From DATMFV01 sp035555975 (GTDB lineage: Bacteria > Verrucomicrobiota > Verrucomicrobiia > Chthoniobacterales > Chthoniobacteraceae): 64,000 bases of DNA. The stretch covers positions 60,675 to 124,674 of the forward strand of contig DATMFV010000085.1 of assembly GCA_035555975.1 (NCBI GenBank). Reading direction: 5' to 3'. A program made the translations under genes and the position numbers. The notes below the pieces were generated by a model. That model was not told the origin of the DNA and made no database searches. It worked only from the letters and a program-made list of their open reading frames with translations. Below, one piece after another: positions 44,530-52,393 of this stretch. The number at the start of each line of letters is the position of its first letter. Position 1 is the first letter of the stretch.

Positions 44530-45288
44530 CTAAAACCCGTTGCCGAAACCGGCGAGCGCCTGCCGCAGTTTGACGGCGGCCGTGCGGCCGATTTCAAGGG
44601 CGAGCGCCGGTTCCAGGAATCTCAACTCGCTCACGTTGCGGTTCCTGGCGCACAGGGCGGTGATCCGCCCGAGGTTGACGATCAGCGAGCGCTCGACCCG
44701 GGCAAAGAGCCGTGTGGGAAGAAGCTGCTCCCATTCGCCGAGGGAGCGCAGCGTACGGGCGTACCCTCCCTCGGCCAGGCCGACCCGGCTGTAGATCCCT
44801 TCGGCTTCGATCCAGGCAATCTGTGAAATGGTGATGACCCGGACGTTGCGCCCGTCGCGCAGGGTGGTGGTGTCGCGAAGGGTCAGCCGCGCCGCTCCGG
44901 CGGCGGGAGTTCTCTTTTCCGGCAGGCGGGGGTGGCCCAACAGTCGCTGCACGGTCGCCGCGAGCCGTAGGGGATGCACCGGTTTGAGCAGGTAGTCGAG
45001 CGCGTTGGCTTCAAAGGCGCGCACGGCAAAGGCAGGGTGCGCCGTGACGAAAACGATCGCCGGGGCAGCGTCGAGCAACGGGAGGAGGTCGAACCCGTTC
45101 CCTCCCGGCATTTCGACATCAAGGAAAATCACGTCGGGCGCGAGCCGGGCGACCTCCCTTGCCGCTGTGGGAACGCTGTCGGCTTCCCCGACGACGAGCA
45201 TCTCCCGGTGAACCTTGAGCAGCAGCCCCATCTGTTGCCGCGCGGGAGCCTCGTCGTCAACAACCAGGGTGCGCAGGGGGAGGTGCAT
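44530..45288 (-). CDS. LytTR-family response regulator
   Basis: A 252-residue regulator. Receiver domain: acidic pair D11-D12, phospho-acceptor D57 (VIFLDVEMPGG), VTAH and K102 region (DYLLKPVHPL). The C-terminal part (from about residue 140) is a LytTR DNA-binding domain (ISQIAWIEAEGIYSRVGLAE, LFARVERSLIVNLGRI). LytTR regulators bind repeats before genes for cell-wall, autolysis or competence functions. The cognate kinase gene ends 13 bases upstream. The pair is read away from the PEP-CTERM gene at 46.5 kb, which may be a target. Confidence 0.9.
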   Translation of the reverse strand: MHLPLRTLVVDDEAPARQQMGLLLKVHREMLVVGEADSVPTAAREVARLAPDVIFLDVEMPGGNGFDLLPLLDAAPAIVFVTAHPAFAVRAFEANALDYLLKPVHPLRLAATVQRLLGHPRLPEKRTPAAGAARLTLRDTTTLRDGRNVRVITISQIAWIEAEGIYSRVGLAEGGYARTLRSLGEWEQLLPTRLFARVERSLIVNLGRITALCARNRNVSELRFLEPALALEIGRTAAVKLRQALAGFGNGF

Positions 45289-45301
45289 CAGGGGGAGGGG
45301 G

Positions 45302-46354
45302 TTAAAGGGTGCCCGATCTGGTCAGCGGCAGGGAAAGCTCCGCGCTGACCCCCGCTATGTCGTGCGTCAGGGAAAGGGTCGCCTCTCCCGCATAGAGGAG
45401 GGCCAGCCGCCGCCGCAGGTTGTCGAGCCCCGTCCGCAGGGAGGTATTCCCCTCCGGGGTGATCCACCCGCCGGAATTCCAGACCTGCACATGGAGATGA
45501 CCCGCATCCACCCTCCCGGAGAGGGCCAGTTCCAACGCCCCGGCACTGGTCTGCCGACCATATTTCATCGCGTTTTCCAGAAGCGGCTGGACCAGGGCGA
45601 CCGGCGCGGGTGCCTGCCGGGCCTCCTCGGTGAAGTCGATGTGGTAGACGAGCTTTTCAAGAAAGCGCGCCTTTTCCACGGCAAGGTAATGCCCGAGCGC
45701 GTCGAGTTCCCTGCCGAGCGGCTCGCAGGGAGCGTGGCGGCAGAGTGAAAAGCGGAGATAGTCCGCAAGCGCCTGGACCAGGCTGCGCGTGGAGGGGTGA
45801 ACGGTTTCGGAAAGCACGGTGTTGAGCGCGTTGAAAAGGAAGTGCGGGTTGACCTGCGCGCGCAGAAAACGGAGTTCGCTGGCCTCTGCTTCGGCGCGAA
45901 GGCGCGCCTCCCGTTCCCCGGCCTGCTCCGCGTCAAGCCAGAGGTGAACCCCGAAGTAGAGAACACTCCAGATTCCATAGGCCATCCACCGCGTCAGGAC
46001 GCCGGTAAAGAGGTAGGAGTAAAGCGCCTTCTCCTCCGGACCGGGTACGATCGCCCGCGCCGCGAGCCCGATCGCCGCGCCATCGAGCAGGGCCAACAGG
46101 CCGCAGAGCAGGAAGAGGCCGCAACCGGTCGCCGCGAGCGGAAACCTGCGGCGGCGGACCCGCCGGTAAAGCGGGCGGAGCACTGCGCCGGTCGCCAGCA
46201 GCCCGAAGCCGGTGCGGCAAAGGGCGAGCGCCACGGTCTCGCCCGGGCCGAAAAAGACCGCACCCATCCATGCCCCTGCCAGCAAGCCGTACACCGTCCA
46301 GCCTGCAAGCTGAAGCCGCCAGAAAAGACGGGAACGATCCGCATCATCAATCAT
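45302..46354 (-). CDS. LytS-type sensor histidine kinase
   Basis: A 350-residue membrane kinase with about four N-terminal hydrophobic segments (residues 15-140) and a His_kinase domain of the LytS/YehU kind: H171 in QVNPHFLFNALNTVLSE, an ATP-binding N-box around LVQPLLENAMKYG and a G-rich loop (TGLDNLRRRLALLY). It lacks a large extracellular sensor, so it probably senses membrane or small-molecule signals. It starts with ATG 46354 and is followed at 13 bases by its LytTR response regulator. It is divergent from a PEP-CTERM gene across about 165 bases. Confidence 0.92.
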   Translation of the reverse strand: MIDDADRSRLFWRLQLAGWTVYGLLAGAWMGAVFFGPGETVALALCRTGFGLLATGAVLRPLYRRVRRRRFPLAATGCGLFLLCGLLALLDGAAIGLAARAIVPGPEEKALYSYLFTGVLTRWMAYGIWSVLYFGVHLWLDAEQAGEREARLRAEAEASELRFLRAQVNPHFLFNALNTVLSETVHPSTRSLVQALADYLRFSLCRHAPCEPLGRELDALGHYLAVEKARFLEKLVYHIDFTEEARQAPAPVALVQPLLENAMKYGRQTSAGALELALSGRVDAGHLHVQVWNSGGWITPEGNTSLRTGLDNLRRRLALLYAGEATLSLTHDIAGVSAELSLPLTRSGTL

Positions 46355-46519
46355 GGATGAGGGTTGGCATCCTAGAGTGAGAATCAGTTCGCAGAAAGGA
46401 AAAATCTTCGGCTCTGCCGAAATCGTTAAATAGTTTGCCGGATTCGTTGAAGAAGGATTGCCATCGCTACCGCTTTTGCCTCACTCAACCTTCCGGAAAA
46501 ACCGTTTTTTCACCACTTT

Positions 46520-47830
46520 ATGACTTACCATCACTCCCTTAACCGCCCTCCGTACCGTCCACCGCGCCGGAAACGATCGTCTCTTCTCGCAATGGCTTTC
46601 CTGACGACCGCCGCCCTTGGCGCAAACTCTCAGCTTCAGGCCGCCAGTGGCACGTGGAGTGCTCCCGGCGGGGGGCAGTACTCAACCCCGGGGAACTGGT
46701 CGGGCGGCATACCCGATGGAGAGTCGGACAGCGCGACCTTCACCGATGCGGGCGGCGGTACGGTACAGATCAACGGCAATCCAACCATCCAGAAGATCAT
46801 CTTTGATGGCAGTGCAAGCGCCTATCTCATTGCACCGCCCAATGACATTACCCAGGCCGTGATCGGTTCGTCGATCGAAGCGACGGGCACCGGTGCCAAT
46901 GCGCAGGTCATCAGCGCCAGCGTGAAGCGGAGGGGCTCGACCACCATCAGCAACAACTATGACTCCGCAGAGCACACGCTCACCTTGAGCGGTAATCTCA
47001 TCGGTTGGACCAACGTGTCGACCACGCTCACCCTGGGCGGAAGCAACACGGGGGCGAACACCATCAGCGGCGTCATCAATGATGACACAACAGGGAGCAA
47101 GACAACGCTGACCAAGACCGGCACGGGCACCTGGATTCTCTCGGGCCAGAACACTTATAAAGGTGACACGAACATCAATGGGGGGATGTTGTACATCACC
47201 GGTGTTCATCTGCCCAATACCCTCTCGACCTACACGATCGACGGAGGCGCGCTGGGCGGTGTGATGGGAACCATCGGCGCGTCGAGTGTCACCCTCATGG
47301 GCACCGCAGGGTCGTCAATCAACGTCTCCGGCATGGGCCTGGGAAGCATCGGTTCCCAGAACGCGCTGAGTACTCCCGGTGAATTGAGCATGGATCTCGA
47401 GGGCGGGACGCTCGATATCAGCCAGGCGGGGGCGGGCGCGCTCAAATTTGTGCTCAACACGCCGGGGGCCAGCGACACGATCCGGATCAGCAACGATACG
47501 CTGGAGATCGGCGAGGGGGTTCTCGGCATCTCGAACTTTACCTTTGATACCTCCAACTGGGAGGAAGAAGGAGCGGAAGGAACGTACGTTCTTTTTTCGA
47601 CCACTTCCGTGGGCAACATCAGCGGTTTCCTTGACGACGAGAACCTGAGCACGATCCTCGGCGGTTACAGGCTGACGCTTTCGCTCGGCACCGGCGAGTA
47701 CGATACCAACACGCTGGAACTCGACGTCGCCGCCGTGCCGGAGCCTTCGCTTTTAAGCGCCCTTCTCGTGGGAACGGTGCTCCTGCTCGGCGCGCGGAGA
47801 TGGCGGCGTCAATCCCCCGTGCCGAGGTAG
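46520..47830 (+). CDS. PEP-CTERM protein with autotransporter-type beta-strand repeat
   Basis: A 436-residue exported protein with a long basic start and signal core (AMAFLTTAALGANSQLQA). The body opens with SGTWSAPGGGQYSTPGNWSG and contains a clear autotransporter-associated beta-strand repeat (TLTKTGTGTWILSGQNTYKG, then GDTNINGGMLYITG), showing a beta-helix passenger-like fold. It ends with PEP-CTERM (AVPEPSLLSALLVG, then RRWRRQ). It is likely surface-exposed after exosortase processing. It faces the LytS/LytT pair upstream; its end overlaps the MFS gene end by 22 bases. Confidence 0.85.
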   Translation: MTYHHSLNRPPYRPPRRKRSSLLAMAFLTTAALGANSQLQAASGTWSAPGGGQYSTPGNWSGGIPDGESDSATFTDAGGGTVQINGNPTIQKIIFDGSASAYLIAPPNDITQAVIGSSIEATGTGANAQVISASVKRRGSTTISNNYDSAEHTLTLSGNLIGWTNVSTTLTLGGSNTGANTISGVINDDTTGSKTTLTKTGTGTWILSGQNTYKGDTNINGGMLYITGVHLPNTLSTYTIDGGALGGVMGTIGASSVTLMGTAGSSINVSGMGLGSIGSQNALSTPGELSMDLEGGTLDISQAGAGALKFVLNTPGASDTIRISNDTLEIGEGVLGISNFTFDTSNWEEEGAEGTYVLFSTTSVGNISGFLDDENLSTILGGYRLTLSLGTGEYDTNTLELDVAAVPEPSLLSALLVGTVLLLGARRWRRQSPVPR

Positions 47831-49170
47831 GCCGGGGCCTGGTTGGGGTCGCGGCGGGCGTAGTTCAGCGTTACGACGGCGGCGAACGTGCAGATGATCG
47901 CGCCGATGATCAAGGTTGCGGTGGCTCCGAAATACTGGGCCATCGCACCCGCCTGGAGGCTGCCGAGCGGGACGACCCCGCCGAAGACGAGCGCCCAGAT
48001 CCCCATCACCCGCCCGCGCATCTCGTCCCTGACGCTGAGTTGTACGGCTGAGTTCGCGCTGGAGAAAAAGAGGATCAACCCGAGCCCGCTGACGGCGAGG
48101 TAGAGGCAGGCGAGCCAGAAGGTCGAGGTCAGGGCAAAGCCAATGATCATCACGCAAAAGAGCCAGAGACCGGAGAAAGCAAGCCGGCGGGGGGAAAAGA
48201 CGTGCCCGGTGGCGGCGATGATCAACGCGCCGCAGAGCGCCCCGACGCCGTTGGCTCCCAGCAGGAGACCATACCCTTCCTCGTCGAGGTGGAGCGTGTC
48301 GCGTGCGATCGCGGGCATCAGCACCGAATACGACCAGCCGAAGATGCCGACCACGGCAAAAAGGCCGAAGACCCGCAGCAGCAGCGGGCTTTGCAGTACG
48401 TAGCGAAAACCGCTCAAGGTTTCCGAAAGGACCGACGCCGTCCGGCGCGGCGCATCAACCGGGACGATGCGCAACATCAACAGCCCGGCGATCACGGCGA
48501 TGAAGCTGATCCCGTCGACAAAAAAGCACATCGCGATCCCGAGTTTCGCCATCAGGACCCCGGCGACCGAAGGGCCGATGATGCGCGCGCCGTTGAAGGC
48601 GGCGCTGTTGAGCGAGATGGCATTGACGAGATCGCGCTTGCTGGTCAGTTCGATGACAAACGCCTGCCGCGCGGGCATGTCAAAGGCCATGATGACGCCG
48701 CTGACCAGCGCGAGCGTGATCAGGTGCCACGTCGTGATCCACTCCTGCCAGACGAGAAACGCGAGCGTGAGCGCCACGCACATCGACCCAAGCTGCGTGC
48801 AGACGAGGATCGAGCGCTTCGGATAATTGTCGGCGAGCCATCCGCCAACGGTGGAGAGGATCAGCATCGGCGCGGTGGCCGCCGCGACGACGATCCCCAG
48901 CAGCGCCTTGGAGCCGGTGAGCTGATAGACGAGCCACCCTTCGGCGGTCGTCGTCATCCAACTGCCGATCAGCGAGATGAGCTGGCCGAAATAGAAGATC
49001 CGGTAGTTCCGGTAGGAAAACGCGCGGAACGTGTTGCGGATGCTGAACGAACGGAGGACCGCCGGGGCGGCTCGTGGGCGCAGCGGTGTGGTGAGTGGAT
49101 CGGGTTCATCGGGCTCCATTGAAAGGTGTTGGCCACGATAAGCGCGAATCGACCGGAAAGCGATCTCCAT
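47809..49170 (-). CDS. MFS transporter of the EntS/MFS_3 type
   Basis: A 453-residue major-facilitator protein with twelve hydrophobic helices. The region after residue 50 (FRAFSYRNYRIFYFGQLISL) and the loop GWLADNYPKRSIL match MFS_3 exporters such as enterobactin exporter EntS, as does QAFVIELTSKRDLVNAISLN and GPSVAGVLMAKLG. It should export a small molecule by proton antiport; the substrate is unknown, and no siderophore genes are near. Start ATG 49170 (an ATG at 49119 is also possible). Its 3' end overlaps the convergent PEP-CTERM gene by 22 bases. Confidence 0.88.
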   Translation of the reverse strand: MEIAFRSIRAYRGQHLSMEPDEPDPLTTPLRPRAAPAVLRSFSIRNTFRAFSYRNYRIFYFGQLISLIGSWMTTTAEGWLVYQLTGSKALLGIVVAAATAPMLILSTVGGWLADNYPKRSILVCTQLGSMCVALTLAFLVWQEWITTWHLITLALVSGVIMAFDMPARQAFVIELTSKRDLVNAISLNSAAFNGARIIGPSVAGVLMAKLGIAMCFFVDGISFIAVIAGLLMLRIVPVDAPRRTASVLSETLSGFRYVLQSPLLLRVFGLFAVVGIFGWSYSVLMPAIARDTLHLDEEGYGLLLGANGVGALCGALIIAATGHVFSPRRLAFSGLWLFCVMIIGFALTSTFWLACLYLAVSGLGLILFFSSANSAVQLSVRDEMRGRVMGIWALVFGGVVPLGSLQAGAMAQYFGATATLIIGAIICTFAAVVTLNYARRDPNQAPAYLGTGD

Positions 49171-49206
49171 TGAAGGCAGCCCGCACTCCGCGCCTCCTTT
49201 TTTTGC

Positions 49207-49494
49207 CTATTCTTCCTTTTTTGGAAGGGGAGAAACCGCCGGAGAGGGGGAGGGGGCGATACCGAGCCGTGCCTCCTCGGTTTCCAGAAAGCGGTGAAGC
49301 GCGCTACGGAGAATATCGGAGGCATCGCACTCCATCTTTGCGGCAAGGTTCTGGATGCGGCGCAGCAGTTGGAGGCTCATCCTTGCTTCCAGGTCGTCGT
49401 TGGTCTCCGTCATGTTTGCCGGTGGGCGGGGCGTTTCCTGTTGAGGTGGACACCGGCCTTGCTGAAAGGCCGGGTCGCGGGGTGGTGAATTCAT
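49207..49494 (-). CDS. Ribbon-helix-helix-like small protein, copy 1
   Basis: A 95-residue protein. Residues about 28-75 (ARMSLQLLRRIQNLAAKMEC, DASDILRSALHRFLETEEAR) have the strand-helix-helix pattern of CopG/Arc-type DNA-binding proteins, with a short beta strand (EARMSLQ) before two helices. It ends in a flexible P/S tail. The LETEEARLGI stretch also occurs in the divergent gene at 49.8-50.1 kb, showing the two are paralogues. ATG 49494 or 49413 could start it. A palindrome at 49531-49550 lies before it, fitting self-control. It could be an antitoxin-like repressor; no toxin is visible beside it. Confidence 0.6.
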   Translation of the reverse strand: MNSPPRDPAFQQGRCPPQQETPRPPANMTETNDDLEARMSLQLLRRIQNLAAKMECDASDILRSALHRFLETEEARLGIAPSPSPAVSPLPKKEE

Positions 49495-49530
49495 GGAAAC
49501 AGGATCGGGAGAAAGGCGTTTTGAAAGTTG

Positions 49531-49550
49531 TGTAGTCACATTGTGCTACA
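49531..49550. promoter_or_regulatory. Palindrome between the RHH-like paralogues
   Basis: The stretch tgtagtcacattgtgctaca is an inverted repeat (TGTAG-T-CACA / TGTG-CTACA, one unpaired base). It lies 37 bases before the start of the minus-strand RHH-like gene. RHH proteins commonly bind such operators. Confidence 0.5.
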
Positions 49551-49800
49551 AAACAGGAGAGGTCAACCCTAAAACCGGAGCTGCGAAACGGAAAAGAGGT
49601 CTCTCCGGGGGGAAAGAAGCAAAAGGCATTCTTTTAAGTTGTGAGCGTCCGCTTTTGTGGCACGATGACGGCGGGTGCCCTTTTTGGAGGACGGTCGGGT
49701 CTTTGTTCATACCCGCGTTTCGTCCGTTTTGACCGATGAAAGGGGAGAACACCGTGGCCCGCGATGTTTTTGCAGCAGATGAACTCTTTTCTTTTTCGAT

Positions 49801-50076
49801 ATGAGGCGAGGTAAAGGCGGTTACGACACCGTCCTCCGTTGCCGGGCGCCCCGGAGCCTGAAGGTCCGGATGGAAGCGATTCTGGAACGGCGCGGACACG
49901 GCGATCTCTCGGAATTGATCCGCGAGGCATTGCTCCGTTACGTCGAAACGGAGGAAGCGCGGCTCGGGATCAGCGGGAATCCTCACTTCTATACCGTCGG
50001 CGCCGCGCAGGAACGTGCCCTGGTGGCGGAGGAGCCGCCCCTCTCCTCCGGCTCGAAGCCATCGGCGAATCCGTAA
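49801..50076 (+). CDS. Ribbon-helix-helix-like small protein, copy 2
   Basis: A 91-residue protein with the strand-helix-helix pattern TVLRCRAPRSLKVRMEAILE followed by SELIREALLRYVETEEARLG. The segment R-Y/F-V/L-ETEEARLGI matches the divergent copy at 49.2-49.5 kb. Basic residues in the first strand (LRCRAPRS) could contact DNA. An acidic and P-rich tail follows. The ATG at 49801 directly follows an AT-rich stretch (ttttctttttcgat). Its end is convergent with a membrane-anchored protein gene, with a dispersed repeat between. Confidence 0.6.
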   Translation: MRRGKGGYDTVLRCRAPRSLKVRMEAILERRGHGDLSELIREALLRYVETEEARLGISGNPHFYTVGAAQERALVAEEPPLSSGSKPSANP

Positions 50077-50109
50077 AATTCATCCCCGGGAGTGCCATCG
50101 ACCTGGAGG

Positions 50110-50147
50110 GCGGCCCTCCGCGTCCGCCGCGGGGGTTGATGCCGAGG
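50110..50147. repeat. GC-rich dispersed repeat, copy 2
   Basis: Its core (ggcggccctccgcgtccgccgcgggg) differs from the copy at 16075-16111 at only two positions. It also has an inverted GGAGGG / CCCTCC pair just before the core. It lies between convergent genes. Confidence 0.55.
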
Positions 50148-50155
50148 CGGAAATC

Positions 50156-50605
50156 CTAAGAGCCGTCCTTCGGCGTCGGTTTTTCGGGGGTCAGTTCAAG
50201 GTACTCGCCGGGAGCAAGTTTGATAAAATATTCAAACGTCATCTTCCGCTTCCGGTAACGGTGGTAGAGGGGGATCTTTCCGCCGTCGTCGGTTCCGGCC
50301 TTGAGCATCAGCCATTCGTCCTGGTCGGTCTGCTTTCTGGCGTAAAGCGGGGTGCCGTCGCGCACGACAATCGGCTCGCGCGGGAGCGTGCCGTCATCAC
50401 CTTCGGCCTGTTCGGGCAATTGGTAGACCGCAGGCACGCCGACCGCAGTCGCCTCCTCCAGATGTTCCAGCGCGGGCCCCTGCCGCCGGTCGTGCGTCAG
50501 CATCAACCCGACAACGGCATACGCCGCCAGCAGGAGGATGCCGAAAACGGTGGCCGTCTTAGCGAAGGAAACGGGACGGGAAGCCTTGGGAGGTTGCTCG
50601 TTCAT
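50156..50605 (-). CDS. Membrane-anchored protein of unknown function
   Basis: A 149-residue protein with a cytoplasmic basic start (MNEQPPKASRPVSFAK), one hydrophobic helix (TATVFGILLLAAYAVVGLML) and about 105 extracytoplasmic residues that look like a compact beta domain (PIVVRDGTPLYARKQTDQDE, GKIPLYHRYRKRKMTFEYFI). I do not recognise the family. The SH3-like pattern of the exported part suggests binding of wall or protein. ATG 50605 was chosen over a TTG one codon before. It is divergent/convergent with the neighbours and not in an evident operon. Confidence 0.55.
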   Translation of the reverse strand: MNEQPPKASRPVSFAKTATVFGILLLAAYAVVGLMLTHDRRQGPALEHLEEATAVGVPAVYQLPEQAEGDDGTLPREPIVVRDGTPLYARKQTDQDEWLMLKAGTDDGGKIPLYHRYRKRKMTFEYFIKLAPGEYLELTPEKPTPKDGS

Positions 50606-50661
50606 CAAAAGCCCAAGGTGGCCGCAAAGTGGCCGCCTGTCGAGGCAAAGACCGGCAAAAA

Positions 50662-52263
50662 CTAGGCCCGCCGTCTGCGCAGCAGGTGGAGCATCCCCAG
50701 CCCGGCGCCTGCGGAAAGAAGGAGGGCGGAAGGCTCGGGGACGGCGGCCACTTCCAGCATCAGGTGGTCGGATTCGTCGAAATAGAGCGTTCCGACGAAG
50801 TTGGCGTTGATCAGGCCGACGGTCTGCGAGCCGAGCGTTCCCTGAAGTGAACTCTCTCCCGCCAGTTCCACGAGCCGGTAGGTGCCTTCCCCGAATCCGG
50901 CGAGCAACTGGAAGCTGAAATCGTCGAACTCAAGCAGTCCCGTCCCAATGTTGAAGATCCCGTCGGTCAACCGGATCTGGTCATACGTGGTCCCGGCCGT
51001 GGTGTCCGCGCCGAGGTCAAACTTCAGCCACCCCGTCGCTGTCGTTACGTTGCTCAGGTCGAGCGCCCCGTCCTCTCCGGTAAAGGTCAGGCTGGTGCGT
51101 CCGGCCACCCCGTCCCCGTCGCCGGGGGAGAGAAAGCCCCCGTCTTCCACCCGCAGGTGATCGCCGCCGTGGAGGGTCAGCGCGGAGGTGCCGCCGAAGG
51201 TCCCGCCCGCATTGACCGTGATGGCGTTCTCTCCGTTGACGTTTTCGAAATTGCGGGTGCCGGTCCCGTTGATCAGGAGGGTGCCTGCGTTGACGGTGGT
51301 ACCGGCGCGGAGATTGATCGTGTTGTTCGTCGTGCCGGTCTGAAGCCGCAGGATTCCCTCGCCCGACTTGGTAAAGGAAAGGTAGTGGACCCGGTTGGTA
51401 GCTCCGGTCGCCACTCCCGCGATGGTGCCGCTGTAAACGGTGTCGCCTGCCTGGTTGACCGTCAGGGAACTGGTGATGGTCGTGTTGTTGGCGGCGTTGA
51501 TCAGATTGATTTGCCCGAGGGTGCCGCTGAGTGAGGTCACACTCACATTCAAGCCTTCCGTACCGCTGTTGGCTCCGATCTGGAAGGTGCCCCCCGCGAG
51601 GGTGGGGGCATTGAGGGCAAGGGTGCCGAAGTTAAAGCCCGTACCCATGCCATTGCCCCACCCGGCCCGCACAATTCCCTGCTGGATCAGCAGATGGGTC
51701 TGGTTCGAAACGGTGCCGCTGCCGTTGAAAGCAAGCTGGCCCGCGGTGGTGCTTGTACCGATGGTCGCGGTTCCTTCATAGGCATTGGTGATTCCATCTG
51801 CCGCCGTCAGGAGAAACGTCCCCTGGCTCACGGTGAAGTTGCCTTCCAGCTTCACTTTGGAAGTGCCGTTGGAATAGATCTGCACCACCTGCCCGTTGCT
51901 GCTCCCGGCGCGAACCGTGCCTCCGTTGAACCGGAGCGTCGAGTCAGTGCCGCCCGCGCTGATCCGCAGGACGTCGTCGCTTCCCGGTGCCGTCCGGTAG
52001 ATTCCTCCCGAGCCGAGATTCACCACCCCTCCGCCGACGTTGATGCTATGGTTGGTGAGCGTGGTGGAAAAGCGGGCCGTGTCGTTACCTGTCGTAATGT
52101 CGGCCCATGACTGGTTGTAAACCGGATCGCTTTCGGTCAGTGACCAGGCATTGGACCCGAGCCAGCCGGGATTTCCGGTGAGGTCATAGTAGAAGTCATC
52201 TGCGTGAAGCATCGTCCCCTGCACAAGCAGGAGAAGGAGAAGATAACAAGGAGTCTTTTTCAT
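50662..52263 (-). CDS. PEP-CTERM protein of locus C (beta-solenoid type)
   Basis: A 533-residue exported protein with a signal peptide (MKKTPCYLLLLLLVQGTMLHA). The body opens with DDFYYDLTGNPGWLGSNAWS and shows repeated G/T/N-rich strands (GTFLLTAADGITNAYEGTAT, LRLQTGTTNNTINLRAGTTV), with autotransporter-type repeats (TLLINGTGTRNFENVNG). The end is a PEP-CTERM signal (AVPEPSALLLSAGAGLGMLH, RRRRA). ATG 52263 was taken because upstream frame residues run through a regulatory site. A LacI operator (52313-52330) lies 50 bases before the start. It is read in the same direction as the beta-helix and DUF4838 genes but has its own promoter. Confidence 0.85.
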   Translation of the reverse strand: MKKTPCYLLLLLLVQGTMLHADDFYYDLTGNPGWLGSNAWSLTESDPVYNQSWADITTGNDTARFSTTLTNHSINVGGGVVNLGSGGIYRTAPGSDDVLRISAGGTDSTLRFNGGTVRAGSSNGQVVQIYSNGTSKVKLEGNFTVSQGTFLLTAADGITNAYEGTATIGTSTTAGQLAFNGSGTVSNQTHLLIQQGIVRAGWGNGMGTGFNFGTLALNAPTLAGGTFQIGANSGTEGLNVSVTSLSGTLGQINLINAANNTTITSSLTVNQAGDTVYSGTIAGVATGATNRVHYLSFTKSGEGILRLQTGTTNNTINLRAGTTVNAGTLLINGTGTRNFENVNGENAITVNAGGTFGGTSALTLHGGDHLRVEDGGFLSPGDGDGVAGRTSLTFTGEDGALDLSNVTTATGWLKFDLGADTTAGTTYDQIRLTDGIFNIGTGLLEFDDFSFQLLAGFGEGTYRLVELAGESSLQGTLGSQTVGLINANFVGTLYFDESDHLMLEVAAVPEPSALLLSAGAGLGMLHLLRRRRA

Positions 52264-52312
52264 GGCATGAAGGGGGTCAATGACGAATGAAGGGAAAAAG
52301 AACAAACGAGGG

Positions 52313-52330
52313 TGATGTTTCGTTTCATCA
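52313..52330. promoter_or_regulatory. LacI-type operator, site A
   Basis: TGATGTTTCGTTTCATCA, a near-perfect palindrome, lies 50 bases before the PEP-CTERM gene of locus C. It matches sites B (56894) and C (58133) at 17 and 17 of 18 positions (site C in reverse orientation). Confidence 0.8.
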
Positions 52331-52393
52331 AAAACGACATTTATTCGACGGAAAGTCAAGGGAAAAGGTGTGGATGAATCTATTCATTGAAAT

